A stretch of 64,000 bases of DNA from Pseudomonas sp. BGI-2 (GTDB lineage Bacteria > Pseudomonadota > Gammaproteobacteria > Pseudomonadales > Pseudomonadaceae), in assembly GCF_004310295.1 (NCBI RefSeq), contig NZ_SISB01000027.1, positions 1-64,000 of the forward strand, given 5' to 3'. Each line of letters opens with the position of its first letter. Position 1 is the stretch's first letter. The translations under genes were made by a program, and so were the position numbers. Under the pieces are notes generated by a model. The model was given only the letters and a program-made list of their open reading frames with translations. It searched no databases and had not been told where the DNA came from. Shown here piece by piece: positions 32,947-42,327 of this stretch.

Positions 32947-33969
32947 TTAGCGCGCGGGAAGCGCTGCCTTCAGATCGATTGCTTTATACAGTGGCATCAG
33001 CCTCAGGGCCACGCCATCGGCCAGGGCCATAGGCATCAAACGTTGCATCGCGATATCGAACTTGTCCATCCACTTGGGCATGGGGTGTAACCCCTTGTCG
33101 AGGGGCTCGAAAAAATCATCCCAGTGGATCGGAATCACTAGCCGCGCGCCGGTGACTTGCACCACTTCGTGCCAGTAATCCCTGGCGAATTGCAGGTCTT
33201 GTTTGCCGAGGAAACCGATGCCCAGAAATACAACGTCTGCCTTCACGTTCTTGAACATGCCTTGTGTGAAATTGGCGCTGGGGTGGATGAGAATCCGTAA
33301 TCCATTGGACTGTTCGATCAAGTAAGAGTAGTTGCCGCCTTCCTTGTACTCACTGGCTCTGGCGGGTTGTTTTAGCGGCACGTCGATGGTCCCTGGATAT
33401 CTTGCGCCAAGAGAGTGTGGCGACGGGAAGACTTGCACCTTGAACTTGCCGAACTCGAAGGATTGTTTGTTTTCGACAGTCTCGATTCGCTCGGGTGGAA
33501 GTCCTTCACCTGATCCGATATTGGCGACCGAGGCGGACCCTACCAACACCGCCCCCGTGCGCAAGGCGACCACGGCGGAGTCCAGTGCATGATCGTAATG
33601 CGCGTGCGCCACCATCACCGCGGCCAATGTCGGGTTGCCTGCAGCGTGCAATGCCGTATCAATGCGGCTCCTGTCCGGCCCGATCCAGCCCAGCGCCACC
33701 CTCAAGAATCCCGGACGGGAAAAGAAGCCATCGGTCATGATCGATGTGTTGCCATCGCTGAGCATCAGGGTCGACACGCCCATGAAGCGCGCTGTCAGAG
33801 CGCCGGCGGCTGGCGCTGAAGACCGCAGTTCAAGCGCAGAGTAGGGCTCGATCGAGGGCGTCGAGCAAGCGACGACGCCGCCCCCGATGACGGCCAGGAG
33901 CATCACAATCGCCATCAACCGACGACCTCTTCCCAAGGCTTCTCCGCAGGCCAACATCGAATGGTCCAT
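32947..33969 (-). CDS. Metallo-beta-lactamase-fold lipoprotein
   Basis: A 340-residue protein with an N-terminal signal and lipobox (MLLAVIGGGVVAC|STP, Cys near 35), so it should be anchored in the envelope. The MBL-fold motif is VMVAHAHYDHALD (H-x-H-x-D-H), with further metal ligands suggested by SPHSLGARY and IPIHWDDFF. The pattern resembles UlaG/RomA-type hydrolases. Substrate unknown. It ends three bases behind the convergent GlxA-type gene. Confidence 0.85.
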   Translation of the reverse strand: MDHSMLACGEALGRGRRLMAIVMLLAVIGGGVVACSTPSIEPYSALELRSSAPAAGALTARFMGVSTLMLSDGNTSIMTDGFFSRPGFLRVALGWIGPDRSRIDTALHAAGNPTLAAVMVAHAHYDHALDSAVVALRTGAVLVGSASVANIGSGEGLPPERIETVENKQSFEFGKFKVQVFPSPHSLGARYPGTIDVPLKQPARASEYKEGGNYSYLIEQSNGLRILIHPSANFTQGMFKNVKADVVFLGIGFLGKQDLQFARDYWHEVVQVTGARLVIPIHWDDFFEPLDKGLHPMPKWMDKFDIAMQRLMPMALADGVALRLMPLYKAIDLKAALPAR

Positions 33970-34078
33970 ACGCCCCTCCTTTCACCCGACTGAACCGTTC
34001 AGTGAGGCTAGCCCAAACCGACGGATCAGCATGACCATCTACACTGAGGACATCGGTTAAAAGCGGGAATGGGTGCTC

Positions 34079-34738
34079 ATGAAAATCTCGGCCAGGCTGG
34101 CGTTTTTCGCCATCGTCTCCACCCTCGCCTACCTTGGCCTCGCGGTGTGGGGGCTGGGCGGGTTTGCGGCGTTTTTCGCGCAGGCACCGCTGGTGGTCGT
34201 TGCTGTCGCAACGTTGGTAATGGCCGTTGCCTCGCTTTTTACCGAGGTCAACCTGAGTTCCGGGGAACGTGAAGACCGGGCCAACCGTTGGGTGTTGCCG
34301 GCGTTCGGCGTCATCGGACTGTTGAGCGGGTATCTGCCAGCCTACACCGACCGCATCGACTACTGGACCTTCGGTGGCGAAGGAGTGCGCTGGCTGGGGG
34401 CTTTGCTGTTCATCGTCGGCGGCGCGCTACGGATGTGGCCAGTGTTTGTGCTGGGCAAGCGTTTTAGCGGATTGGTGGCGATTCAGCCGGGCCACAGTCT
34501 GGTCACCGACGGGATTTATCGCAGCTTGCGCAACCCCAGTTACCTGGGGATGTTGGTCATTGCTGTGGGCTGGGCGCTAGCGTTTCGTTCTGGGGTTGGG
34601 CTGTTGCTGGCGGCGCTGACGGTGATTCCGCTGATGGCCCGGATTCACTCGGAAGAAGCGCTGTTAAGGGCACAGTTCGGGGGTGAGTATGAGGCGTACT
34701 GCGCTCGTAGCTGGCGGTTGATTCCCGGTTTGTACTGA
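34079..34738 (+). CDS. Isoprenylcysteine carboxyl methyltransferase-like membrane protein
   Basis: A 219-residue protein with about five hydrophobic segments and the ICMT/NnrU-like C-terminal pattern (SLVTDGIYRSLRNPSYLGML, MARIHSEEALLRAQFG, EYEAYCARSWRLIPGLY). Bacterial members are predicted SAM-dependent methyltransferases of unknown substrate. ATG at 34079 preferred over GTG at 34073. Monocistronic. Confidence 0.85.
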   Translation: MKISARLAFFAIVSTLAYLGLAVWGLGGFAAFFAQAPLVVVAVATLVMAVASLFTEVNLSSGEREDRANRWVLPAFGVIGLLSGYLPAYTDRIDYWTFGGEGVRWLGALLFIVGGALRMWPVFVLGKRFSGLVAIQPGHSLVTDGIYRSLRNPSYLGMLVIAVGWALAFRSGVGLLLAALTVIPLMARIHSEEALLRAQFGGEYEAYCARSWRLIPGLY

Positions 34739-34756
34739 GATTACTCATGTGCGACC

Positions 34757-34862
34757 TGGAGCGAGGCTTGCCCGCGAAGGGGCCATCGCGGTCGATCATG
34801 AGACAGTTATTGCTAGTGCCAACGTCTTCGCGGGCAAGTCGGATCGCCGCACCGCTCGCTCC
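34757..34862. repeat. REP pair with an interrupted arm
   Basis: The left arm GAGCGAGGCTTGCCCGCGAAG and the right arm CTTCGCGGGCAAG…CGCTCGCTCCTACA are inverted copies, but the right one is split by about 15 extra bases (TCGGATCGCCGCACC). Confidence 0.75.
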
Positions 34863-34868
34863 TACAAA

Positions 34869-35534
34869 TCAGGTTTCGATCAGGAGGAGACCGTCAACAT
34901 CTGCACGACAGACAACCGAGTCGTAACTCGCCAGCGTGGCATGCGCCGTCTGAATCGGATGGTCATGCGTCGAAGTAATTATCACAAGGTCCGCCCCAGC
35001 CGCCTCTGCCGCAAGGATCCCTACAGTGGCATCTTCAAAGATCAGGCATTCAGTCACCGCAAAACCTAACAGCTGAGCCGCCAGCCGATAGCCCGCAGGA
35101 TCAGGTTTGCCGGCACTGACAGCTTCGGCCGTGACCATGACACCCGGCTCGGGAATCCCCGCCGCCGCCATCCTGCGCAACGCCAGCGCCCTCGGCGCGG
35201 AGGTAACGATTGCCCATTGATTGGCTGGCAAAGACCTAAGGAAATTCGCCGCGCCAAACACCTCGACAATTCCCTCCACGTCCTCGATTTCCGCCTCGGT
35301 AACCCACTGCGCTTGTGCCTCGGCATCCACCCCGGGCAACGCCAGACGGTTGATGGTGTCGATGGCGCGCGCGCCGTGAATGGTCGGCAAAAAAGACTCG
35401 ACATCTACCCCGTGGCGCAAGGCCCAGGTGGTCCAGATCCGCTCGGCGGCGGCGATGGAGTTGAGGACAGTACCGTCCATGTCGAACAGGAACGCGCGAT
35501 ACGGCGTCTTAAAAACGGAGTCATTGGCAGACAA
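34869..35534 (-). CDS. HAD-family phosphatase
   Basis: A 221-residue HAD hydrolase with motif I FLFDMDGTVLNS, motif II VTSAPRAL, motif III Lys in SAGKPDPAGY and motif IV ECLIFEDATVGI. The helical cap of about 65 residues after motif I fits the YfbT/sugar-phosphatase subgroup. A small phosphorylated metabolite is the likely substrate; no neighbour narrows it down. Confidence 0.9.
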   Translation of the reverse strand: MSANDSVFKTPYRAFLFDMDGTVLNSIAAAERIWTTWALRHGVDVESFLPTIHGARAIDTINRLALPGVDAEAQAQWVTEAEIEDVEGIVEVFGAANFLRSLPANQWAIVTSAPRALALRRMAAAGIPEPGVMVTAEAVSAGKPDPAGYRLAAQLLGFAVTECLIFEDATVGILAAEAAGADLVIITSTHDHPIQTAHATLASYDSVVCRADVDGLLLIET

Positions 35535-35581
35535 GGACAGGCTTCCTTCGAGTGTCAGGCAGGTCCGTCAATGTACACGAC

Positions 35582-35989
35582 CTACAGCGACCGTCGCGAC
35601 TTGAACGCCCCATCGACACAGTCCAGCAGTTGCCCCAACGCCCAGGGTTTCTTGATAAAAGACACGGTATGACGCACCCCGGAAGATTCGGGGGTTTCAA
35701 AACCGGACATGATCATGATCGGTTTGTCTGGCCAGCGATCGCCAAACTCATTGGCCAGGTCAGCGCCGTTACGCTTTCCGGGCATGGTGATGTCCGTGAG
35801 CAACAGACCCACTTCGTTCGCGTGCGATTCAAGATACTTCGATGCGGCGTCCGCACTGACATGCGGTTCAACCTTGAAACCTTCCTCCTGAAGAATTTCG
35901 CAGAGAAACTCCAGAATCAGCGGGTCATCTTCAACCACAAGAATCAACCCGCCAGGGAGCCGCTCACCCGCCATCGATATTGGACACAT
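35582..35989 (-). CDS. Single-domain response regulator
   Basis: A 135-residue receiver without output domain: LILVVEDDPLILEFL (acidic pocket), phosphoacceptor in LLLTDITMPGKRNG, MIMSGFET and the conserved Lys in SFIKKPW. CheY-like or hybrid-kinase partner proteins of this type (FixJ/CheY-like) pass on phosphate or bind a target. The start may be ATG at 35974. No kinase gene is adjacent. Confidence 0.88.
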   Translation of the reverse strand: MCPISMAGERLPGGLILVVEDDPLILEFLCEILQEEGFKVEPHVSADAASKYLESHANEVGLLLTDITMPGKRNGADLANEFGDRWPDKPIMIMSGFETPESSGVRHTVSFIKKPWALGQLLDCVDGAFKSRRSL

Positions 35990-36189
35990 GACTTTGCCAC
36001 TCCCTGATTGCCTAATGATTTCGCGGGCTCAAATCCGCCGCTTACAGGTATGAGCAGCGGACTCGACGGAAATTCATTTTTGATACAAGCGTCTTCAATA
36101 TTGTGAGTACATGCCGACCATCGCGGCCGTCCACCAACCCACAATTGTGTTTAAAATGCCGCCCCCATCCAATTGCTGGCCCCTGCCCG

Positions 36190-37131
36190 ATGAACGCTGA
36201 TGCCCTCTCCATCCTTCACGACCATTTGCTGACAGCCCTGGCCGATGCACCCGCCGAAACCCGTCGGTTGTTCCATGGCCGGGGCCGTTGCTGGCCGGGG
36301 CTGGAGCAATTGACCGTCGACTGGCTGCAAGGCGTGGTGCTGGTGTCGCTGTTCAAGGAACCTGAAGCGGCGCAGCTGGATGCGTTAAAACAGCGGCTGA
36401 TGGACATCACCCGGTCACCCGAGTGGACGCAATCTGGCGCACACACCCTGGCGCTGCAGCATCGTTATCTGCTGCAAAGCACTACCGAATGGCTGATCGG
36501 GGAAGTGATCGAGGACATGACCATCACCGAGGGCGGCCTGCGCTATCGCGTGGACCTGGGCCGCAAGCAGAACACCGGGTTGTTCCTCGACATGCGCTAT
36601 GGCCGCGACTGGGTGCGGGCGAATGCCGATGGCAAGCGCGTGTTGAATCTGTTCGCCTACACCTGCGGCTTTTCGGTTGCCGCCATCGAGGGTGACGCCG
36701 AGCACGTGGTCAATCTGGACATGTCCAGCCCGGCCCTGAACCGTGGTCGCGACAACCATCGGCTCAATGGCCATGACATGAGCAAGGTGAGTTTTCTTGG
36801 CCACGACCTGTTCAAGTCCTGGGGCAAGGTGATCGGCAAGGGGCCTTACGACTTGGTGATCATCGATCCGCCGTCCTTTCAGAAAGGCAGTTTTCTGCTG
36901 ACCAAGGATTATCAGCGCGTGTTGCGTCGGCTGCCGGAGTTGCTCAGCCCCGAGGGGACGGTGCTGGCGTGCATGAACGATCCGGCGTTCGGGGCGGACT
37001 TCCTCATCGACGGTGTGATGCGTGAAGCGCCGGGTTTGCGGTTTGAGCAACGGCTGGAGAATCCGCCGGAGTTTCCGGATGCCGATGTTGAATGCGGGTT
37101 GAAGGCGTTGGTGTTCAAACTCGGAAATTGA
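36190..37131 (+). CDS. SAM-dependent methyltransferase, RlmI/K-like
   Basis: A 313-residue class I methyltransferase resembling rRNA-modifying RlmI/RlmKL C-terminal modules. The SAM-binding motif is VLNLFAYTCGFSVAAI, the acidic loop VNLDMSSPALNRGRDN, and the catalytic-type motif DLVIIDPPSFQKGSF. It lacks a PUA domain, so it is the shorter PF10672-type. The likely target is a cytosine or guanine in RNA, but this is only inferred. The start at 36190 was chosen since the extra N-terminal residues of the longer frame are not methyltransferase-like. Confidence 0.87.
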   Translation: MNADALSILHDHLLTALADAPAETRRLFHGRGRCWPGLEQLTVDWLQGVVLVSLFKEPEAAQLDALKQRLMDITRSPEWTQSGAHTLALQHRYLLQSTTEWLIGEVIEDMTITEGGLRYRVDLGRKQNTGLFLDMRYGRDWVRANADGKRVLNLFAYTCGFSVAAIEGDAEHVVNLDMSSPALNRGRDNHRLNGHDMSKVSFLGHDLFKSWGKVIGKGPYDLVIIDPPSFQKGSFLLTKDYQRVLRRLPELLSPEGTVLACMNDPAFGADFLIDGVMREAPGLRFEQRLENPPEFPDADVECGLKALVFKLGN

Positions 37132-37142
37132 TCCCTGCTTTA

Positions 37143-37238
37143 TGTGGGAGCGGGCTTGCTCGCGAAGGCGGAGTGTCAGAGCACAACTTTTTTGCCTGAT
37201 GCACCGCTTTCGCGAGCAGGCTCGCTCCTACAGGGGGA
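37143..37238. repeat. REP pair
   Basis: TGTGGGAGCGGGCTTGCTCG (37143) and the inverted CGAGCAGGCTCGCTCCTACA (37212) form a doublet of mixed REP subtype between convergent genes. Confidence 0.85.
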
Positions 37239-37252
37239 TTGGGGTGAGCCGG

Positions 37253-38026
37253 TTATCGCGGCTGCAACACCAGCGCAAACAGCTCGCCGTGACCGTTCAC
37301 GTTGAGCTTGTGATAGAGATTGCGCCGATGCACCTTCACCGTCTCCGGGGAGATGCCCATTTGCTGGGCAATGGCTTTGCTGGAAAAGCCCTGGAGAATC
37401 AGTCGCGCCGTTTCGACTTCCCGCACTGACAAGCGCACGTCGAAGCGATCCAAAAGAGTCGCCAAGTCGCCGGCCACAGGTTCCGCGGCCGGACCTTCCG
37501 GCGGCATCAATTGCAAGTGTCGGCGCATCGCCGACAGCACCCAATCCCGCACACACAGCAGACTGCCTTGCTCTTCGAGGGTGAACCGCGTCGAGCGCCC
37601 CAGCGACAAACCGAGTACGGCGCCGTCGATGTTGACCATGAACTGCAATTCGTCACCGCCCACCACCGAGCGAAAGTAGCTCAGGTAATACTCGCTCTGC
37701 TGAAACTGGTCGGGGGCCAGCGAATCGAGGTTGTGCAAGCCATCGGCAATGCCGGCGCAAGCCGCCTGGTAAAACGGATCGAGCAGGTACATGCCGGCGC
37801 TGTAGTCCGCCAGTTCTTCATGCTCGGTAGCGCCACCTTTTGAGTCGAAGTCGATCAGCAAGCGTGGCACCCGCCCCGCCCTCATCACCGCGACCAACGC
37901 ATTGTCCAGCGGCACCAGCAGCCGCAGTGTGTCGACCAGCGCGCGCCAGAAACCGTCCTGACCCAACGCGCCAAATACCCGCGCCAGCCCCTGGTGCACC
38001 GGCAACTCTTTCAACAACGCGTCCAC
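37253..38026 (-). CDS. LuxR-family transcriptional regulator
   Basis: A 257-residue regulator. The C-terminal 65 residues are a GerE/LuxR helix-turn-helix (LSVREVETARLILQGFSSKA, ISPETVKVHRRNLYHKL). The N-terminal 180 residues show no acyl-homoserine-lactone signature and no receiver site, so an autoinducer-binding role is not supported. It diverges from a polyamine-type binding protein gene 111 bases away and may control that gene and the peptidase behind it. Confidence 0.87.
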   Translation of the reverse strand: MDALLKELPVHQGLARVFGALGQDGFWRALVDTLRLLVPLDNALVAVMRAGRVPRLLIDFDSKGGATEHEELADYSAGMYLLDPFYQAACAGIADGLHNLDSLAPDQFQQSEYYLSYFRSVVGGDELQFMVNIDGAVLGLSLGRSTRFTLEEQGSLLCVRDWVLSAMRRHLQLMPPEGPAAEPVAGDLATLLDRFDVRLSVREVETARLILQGFSSKAIAQQMGISPETVKVHRRNLYHKLNVNGHGELFALVLQPR

Positions 38027-38137
38027 GCACTACCCCTTTCGAGTAACCCATGATGGGAATGGGTGAGCACCCCGCCTGCCGATACGCTGCAAGCACCTGT
38101 TCATCACCGGCCTGCAGCAGGCCAGGAGTGCCGCATC

Positions 38138-39241
38138 ATGAGTCGTCCCCGTCAACAGATCAATCTTGGACTGAGCGCCTGCTTGTGCGTTTCACTGTCG
38201 GCGGTGGCTGCCGAGGGGCCCACGGTTCATGTTTACAACTGGTATGACTACATCGGCCCCACCACCCTGCACGACTTCAAGCGCGACACGGGTATCGAGC
38301 CGGTTTACGACACCTTCGACAGCGCCGAAGTGCTGGAAGGCAAACTGCTGACCAGCCGCAGTGGGTACGACGTGGTGGTGGCGAGCAACTTCAGCCTGCC
38401 GACGCTGATCAAGGCCGGTGCCTTGGCGCCACTGCCCCGCGCACAGATGCCGGATTTCAAGAACATGGACACCGATCTGCTGGCGAAACTGGCCAACAAC
38501 GATCCAGGCAACCAGTACGCCGTGCCGTACCTGTGGGGCACCAACGGCATTGGCTACAACATCGACAAGGTGCGTGCCGCGTTGGGCGACAAGGCGCCGG
38601 TGGATTCCTGGGACCTGGTGTTCAACGCAGAGAACCTGGCCAAGCTCGGCCAGTGCGGCGTGGCGATGCTTGACTCGCCGGCGGAAATGCTGCCGGTCGC
38701 CCTGCACTACCTGGGCTTGCCACCGAACAGCACCAATCCCGAGGACTACAAAAAGGCCGAAGCGCTGCTGCTCAAACTGCGCCCGCACATTGCCTACTTC
38801 AACTCCTCCAAGTTCATCAGCGACCTGGCCAACGGCAACATCTGCGTGGCAGTGGGTTGGTCCGGCGCGATGCTCGAAGCCAAGAAAAATGCCGAGCAGG
38901 CCAACAACGGCGTGAAGATCGCTTACAGCCTGCCGAAGGAAGGTGCGCCGGTCTGGTTCGATACGCTGGTGTTGCTCAAGGACGCACCGCATCCGAAGCA
39001 AGGCCTGGCCTTCATCGACTACCTGATGCGCCCCGAAGTTATCGCCCCGGTCAGTGATCATTTGTCCTACCCCAACGGCAACCGCAGCGCGACACCGCTG
39101 GTGGCCGAAGCCACCCGCAACAACCCGGCGGTTTATCCGTCGGCCGAAGCGTTGGCTACTTTGTTCACCCTTCAGCCCTTGCCGCCTGCCACTGAGCGGG
39201 TGCGCACGCGGATCTGGAGCAAGGTGAAGAACGGTCAATGA
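38138..39241 (+). CDS. Polyamine-type periplasmic binding protein (PotF/SpuE-like)
   Basis: A 367-residue exported solute-binding protein. Signal peptide about 1-28 (LGLSACLCVSLSAVAAE), then the PotF hallmarks VHVYNWYDYIGPTTLHDF, PYLWGTNGIGYNIDKV and FIDYLMRPEVIAPVSD. Members bind putrescine or spermidine, or related amines. No permease or ATPase gene is adjacent, so it would share a transporter or act as a sensor subunit. Divergent from the LuxR gene. Confidence 0.9.
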   Translation: MSRPRQQINLGLSACLCVSLSAVAAEGPTVHVYNWYDYIGPTTLHDFKRDTGIEPVYDTFDSAEVLEGKLLTSRSGYDVVVASNFSLPTLIKAGALAPLPRAQMPDFKNMDTDLLAKLANNDPGNQYAVPYLWGTNGIGYNIDKVRAALGDKAPVDSWDLVFNAENLAKLGQCGVAMLDSPAEMLPVALHYLGLPPNSTNPEDYKKAEALLLKLRPHIAYFNSSKFISDLANGNICVAVGWSGAMLEAKKNAEQANNGVKIAYSLPKEGAPVWFDTLVLLKDAPHPKQGLAFIDYLMRPEVIAPVSDHLSYPNGNRSATPLVAEATRNNPAVYPSAEALATLFTLQPLPPATERVRTRIWSKVKNGQ

Positions 39242-39256
39242 ACTGAATGCAAAAAC

Positions 39257-39349
39257 CCTGTGGGAGCGGGCTTGCTCGCGAAGGCTGAGTGTCAGTCGAC
39301 ACTACTTTGCCTGACACACAGCCTTCGCGAGCAAGCCCGCTCCCACAGG
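39257..39349. repeat. REP pair, 39-bp arms
   Basis: Arms 39257-39295 and 39311-39349 are inverted copies with one mismatch (core GTGGGAGCGGGCTTGCTCGC); loop 15 bases. It lies between the binding-protein and peptidase genes of the same strand. Confidence 0.9.
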
Positions 39350-39410
39350 TATTGCACCTGCCGGAATAGCGCCCCCTTTTTTCTGCCACGAATTGAAGAT
39401 GAGAGAAACG

Positions 39411-40538
39411 ATGAAACCACGTGCACGCGATTTGAATATCCAGTTCGGCCAATTGCTACCCGGCCCCCTCAACGCCATCACCGATGTGCCCGGCGTGCGC
39501 GTCGGCCACAGCAATGTGCGCGGCCGCACCGCCAGTGGCCGCGACATCTTCACCGGCGTGACCCTGATCGAACCGCGTGCCGGGTCTACCAATCAGCAAC
39601 CGTGTTTTGCCGGTGTCCATGTGCTCAACGGTAACGGCGACGCCACGGGGCTTGAGTGGATTCGTGAAGCCGGCTTGCTGACCAGCCCAATCGCCTTCAC
39701 CAACACCCACAGCCTGGGAGTGGTGCGCGATGCGCTGATTGCTTTGGATCGCGAGTCCCAGCCCGATGACGGGCGACTTTACTGGAACATGCCGGTGGTG
39801 CTGGAAACCTTCGACGGCCTGCTCAGCGACATCAACGGTTTTCATGTGAAGCCCGAACATGTGGCCGAGGCCCAGCGCAATGCCGCAGGCGGACCGGTGA
39901 CGGAAGGCGCGGTGGGCGGCGGCAGCGGGATGATCTGTCACGAATTCAAGGGTGGCATCGGCACGTCCTCGCGCCAATTGAGCAAGGCTCAGGGCGGCTG
40001 GACCGTCGGCGCCATCGTCCAGGCCAATCATGGCATTCGCAATGAGCTGCGCGTTGATGGTTACCCGGTCGGGCGCTATATGGAACAGGCTGACTCACCG
40101 TTTCTCAGGGCATCGCTGCCTTATCCTGGGATGGGCTCGATCGTCGTTTGCCTGGCCACCGATGCGCCGCTGCTGCCGCATCAATGCACGCGCCTCGCAC
40201 AGCGTGCCAGCCTCGGACTCGCCCGTACCGGTGGCGGCAACGAAGACCACAGCGGCGACATCTTCATCGCCTTCGCCACCGGCAACCAACACGTGCCACC
40301 GGCCGCTTATGAAGGCAAAGGTGCGCCGACCTGCGACAACTTGAGCATGGTCAACAACGACCACATCAGCGAGTTGTTTTTGGCCGCGACTGAAGCGGTG
40401 GAGGAAGCAATCATCAACGCTCTGCTGGCCGCTGAAACGACTGAAGGTAACGGCCACACGGTGCCGGGCCTGGACCCAAAAACACTGCTCAAGGCATTGC
40501 GCCAGGCCGGTTGGCCAGGGGAAACCGTCGGAATCTGA
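39411..40538 (+). CDS. P1-family (DmpA-type) aminopeptidase
   Basis: A 375-residue self-processing N-terminal nucleophile hydrolase. Family landmarks are GPLNAITDVPGVRVGH, EGAVGGGSGMICHEFKGGIG, the autocleavage/nucleophile Ser in GMGSIVVCLATDAP and ARTGGGNEDHSGDIF. DmpA and BapA release N-terminal D- or beta-amino acids from peptides. ATG at 39411 is preferred; an ATG at 39399 is possible. It follows the binding-protein gene across a REP pair, so co-expression is uncertain. Confidence 0.9.
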   Translation: MKPRARDLNIQFGQLLPGPLNAITDVPGVRVGHSNVRGRTASGRDIFTGVTLIEPRAGSTNQQPCFAGVHVLNGNGDATGLEWIREAGLLTSPIAFTNTHSLGVVRDALIALDRESQPDDGRLYWNMPVVLETFDGLLSDINGFHVKPEHVAEAQRNAAGGPVTEGAVGGGSGMICHEFKGGIGTSSRQLSKAQGGWTVGAIVQANHGIRNELRVDGYPVGRYMEQADSPFLRASLPYPGMGSIVVCLATDAPLLPHQCTRLAQRASLGLARTGGGNEDHSGDIFIAFATGNQHVPPAAYEGKGAPTCDNLSMVNNDHISELFLAATEAVEEAIINALLAAETTEGNGHTVPGLDPKTLLKALRQAGWPGETVGI

Positions 40539-40557
40539 AGGCGCTGTTTAACGATGA

Positions 40558-40580
40558 CGCCCGATGCACTGCATCGGGCG
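40558..40580. terminator. Hairpin between convergent peptidase and cupin genes
   Basis: CGCCCGATGC (40558-40567) and GCATCGGGCG (40571-40580) form a perfect 10-bp stem with a 3-base loop; ATTTTT follows ten bases downstream on the plus strand. It probably terminates transcripts from both sides. Confidence 0.65.
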
Positions 40581-40588
40581 GCTATCGC

Positions 40589-41041
40589 TTATTTTTCCAG
40601 GATCAACAGCGGCGTGTCTTTTTTCACGAGGTAGGTCGCCAGCTCCGAGGCTTTGCCGTCACCGACGTTCTTCGCGACATGCGCAGTGCCCGCGGGGATG
40701 TACAACGAGTCGCCGGCTTTGAGCGTGACCGGCGCCCGCCCTTCGAGCTGATACTCAAATGTGCCCGAGATGACGTAAGCGACTTCTACGCCAGGATGCG
40801 AATGCTTGGGAGATACGACGCCCGGGTCGAAATCGACACGAACCTGAATCACCTCACCGTTGGAAATGTCGAGGTCCTGGCGTACCAGGTCGGTGCGGTG
40901 AAGGCCTGTCTGCCAGCTTTTTGCCGGAGTGGCTTGCGGGGGAGCTTTTGCTTCTTCAGCCGCGAATGCGTTGAATGAAACGGCGGCAGCCAGGGCGACG
41001 CCGAGCAGGCCTGCGGTGTGACGGGATTTGATACGGGACAT
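40589..41041 (-). CDS. Exported cupin-domain protein
   Basis: A 150-residue protein with a signal peptide (about 1-28, TAGLLGVALAAAVSFNAFA|AEE) and one cupin barrel (SPKHSHPGVEVAYVISG, H-x-H with downstream Glu, and AGDSLYIPAGTAHVAKN with its His). These residues should hold one metal ion. Periplasmic single-domain cupins have no general assigned function. Confidence 0.87.
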   Translation of the reverse strand: MSRIKSRHTAGLLGVALAAAVSFNAFAAEEAKAPPQATPAKSWQTGLHRTDLVRQDLDISNGEVIQVRVDFDPGVVSPKHSHPGVEVAYVISGTFEYQLEGRAPVTLKAGDSLYIPAGTAHVAKNVGDGKASELATYLVKKDTPLLILEK

Positions 41042-41277
41042 CGCAATTCTCCAATGAATGCCGCGGTTGCGGTGGCTTCATTAGGAGGTCGCTGTGTATC
41101 GCGCAGGTGTCGAGAAAAGCATGAATTTGTATGCGCAGGTAACTACCAGCATCGGAGATACGTTCGGATACAACCGCGGGCGTACGTCAGTGCGGTACAC
41201 CCAGTTTGGTCACGATGTCTTCTGGTTTGAGACGTCGTCCGTCCGTTGAAACCAATTGCAGTTTCCGGATCGGCTGA

Positions 41278-41607
41278 CGATCCTTTGCGTCGACCATGAC
41301 GGCACGAGTGATGGCCGCAGAATTTGCCCCGCGTGGCATTCGCGTCAATCAGATTACTCCCGGGGCTGCACGCACACCGGTCTGGAACCCTCACGCCGCC
41401 AAGGTTGGAATGGATGCGCTGGAGGAAAAACTGAAGACCACCATCCCGCTCGGTCGCATCAGTGAAGCTCATGAAGTCGCCACCGTCGCCTTGTTCCTCG
41501 CCTCCAGCGACTCTTCAAACGTCGTGGGCGCAGAAATTGACGTCGATGGCGGTGCAACCCGTTCGCCTCTGGGTGCACCGGCTCATAGAGAAAACTGGCA
41601 GGCGTAA
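41278..41607 (+). pseudogene. C-terminal remnant of a short-chain dehydrogenase
   Basis: The frame opens at RSFAS and continues AAEFAPRGIRVNQITPGAAR, then a normal SDR end (EVATVALFLASSDSSNVVGA, DVDGGATRSP). The cofactor-binding half and the catalytic Tyr-x-x-x-Lys are missing, so only the last 40 percent is present. An ATG at 41296 could start a 103-residue product without enzymatic parts. Bases 41042-41277 before it carry no gene; a minus-strand stretch there (about 41191-41250, GRRLKPEDIVTKLGVPH) may be the tail of another deleted gene. Confidence 0.85.
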
Positions 41608-41779
41608 CGGTTTTGTATCGGTGTGTATTTTCACTGGCAATCTTACACAGCGTTACACAACCACCGGATCAGGACACACAGGCACTACATAAAGGTGAAA
41701 AAGTGGGGACCTCACCCCTTCGTCCATAAAACCAGCGGCAGAACGGGTGAGGCCCCCAACCTTTAGCAGGAACCCCGTC

Positions 41780-42199
41780 ATGATCAATGAAATCGACACC
41801 GTGCTTTATACCGGCAAGACCCATACCACCGGCGGCCGCGAAGGCGCGTCGAAGAGTTCGGACGGACGTCTGGACATCAAGCTTTCCCCGCCTGGCTCCT
41901 CAAGCACTGGCACCAATCCCGAACAGCTTCTGGCCGCAGGCTGGTCGGCCTGTTTTATCGGCGCGATCGGTAAAGCGGCCGCCGCGCTAAAGGTGAGTGT
42001 GCCCGCCAATGTCGCCGTAGATACCGAAGTGGATCTAGGCAAGACCGAAAACGCATTTTTCCTCCAGGCACGCCTCAATGTCAGCCTTCCGGGCCTGGAT
42101 CCTGTTGTTGCCCGGGCATTGGTCGATGCCGCACACCAGACCTGCCCGTACTCCAAAGCGACCCGTGGCAACATCGACGTCACGATCAATCTGATCTGA
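41780..42199 (+). CDS. ohr: Organic hydroperoxide resistance protein (OsmC/Ohr family)
   Basis: A 139-residue thiol peroxidase that reduces organic and fatty-acid hydroperoxides. The two reactive cysteines are present: C58 in AAGWSACFIGA and the second in HQTCPYSKATRGNID. The start at 41780 is preceded by AGGA. It is intact, whereas the second ohr-like gene next to ohrR (42725) is broken. Its own upstream region shows no obvious palindromic operator. Confidence 0.92.
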   Translation: MINEIDTVLYTGKTHTTGGREGASKSSDGRLDIKLSPPGSSSTGTNPEQLLAAGWSACFIGAIGKAAAALKVSVPANVAVDTEVDLGKTENAFFLQARLNVSLPGLDPVVARALVDAAHQTCPYSKATRGNIDVTINLI

Positions 42200-42327
42200 T
42201 CCGGTCACCTACTGCGGCCCAGGCTGTACCCGATAGCAGTTTTCCATCCTGCCACTTTTCCGGAAGGACGAAATCGGTCTAAAAAGCACGGCTTGCGCTG
42301 CGCAGCCTTTGCTATTCTAAATGCTGT

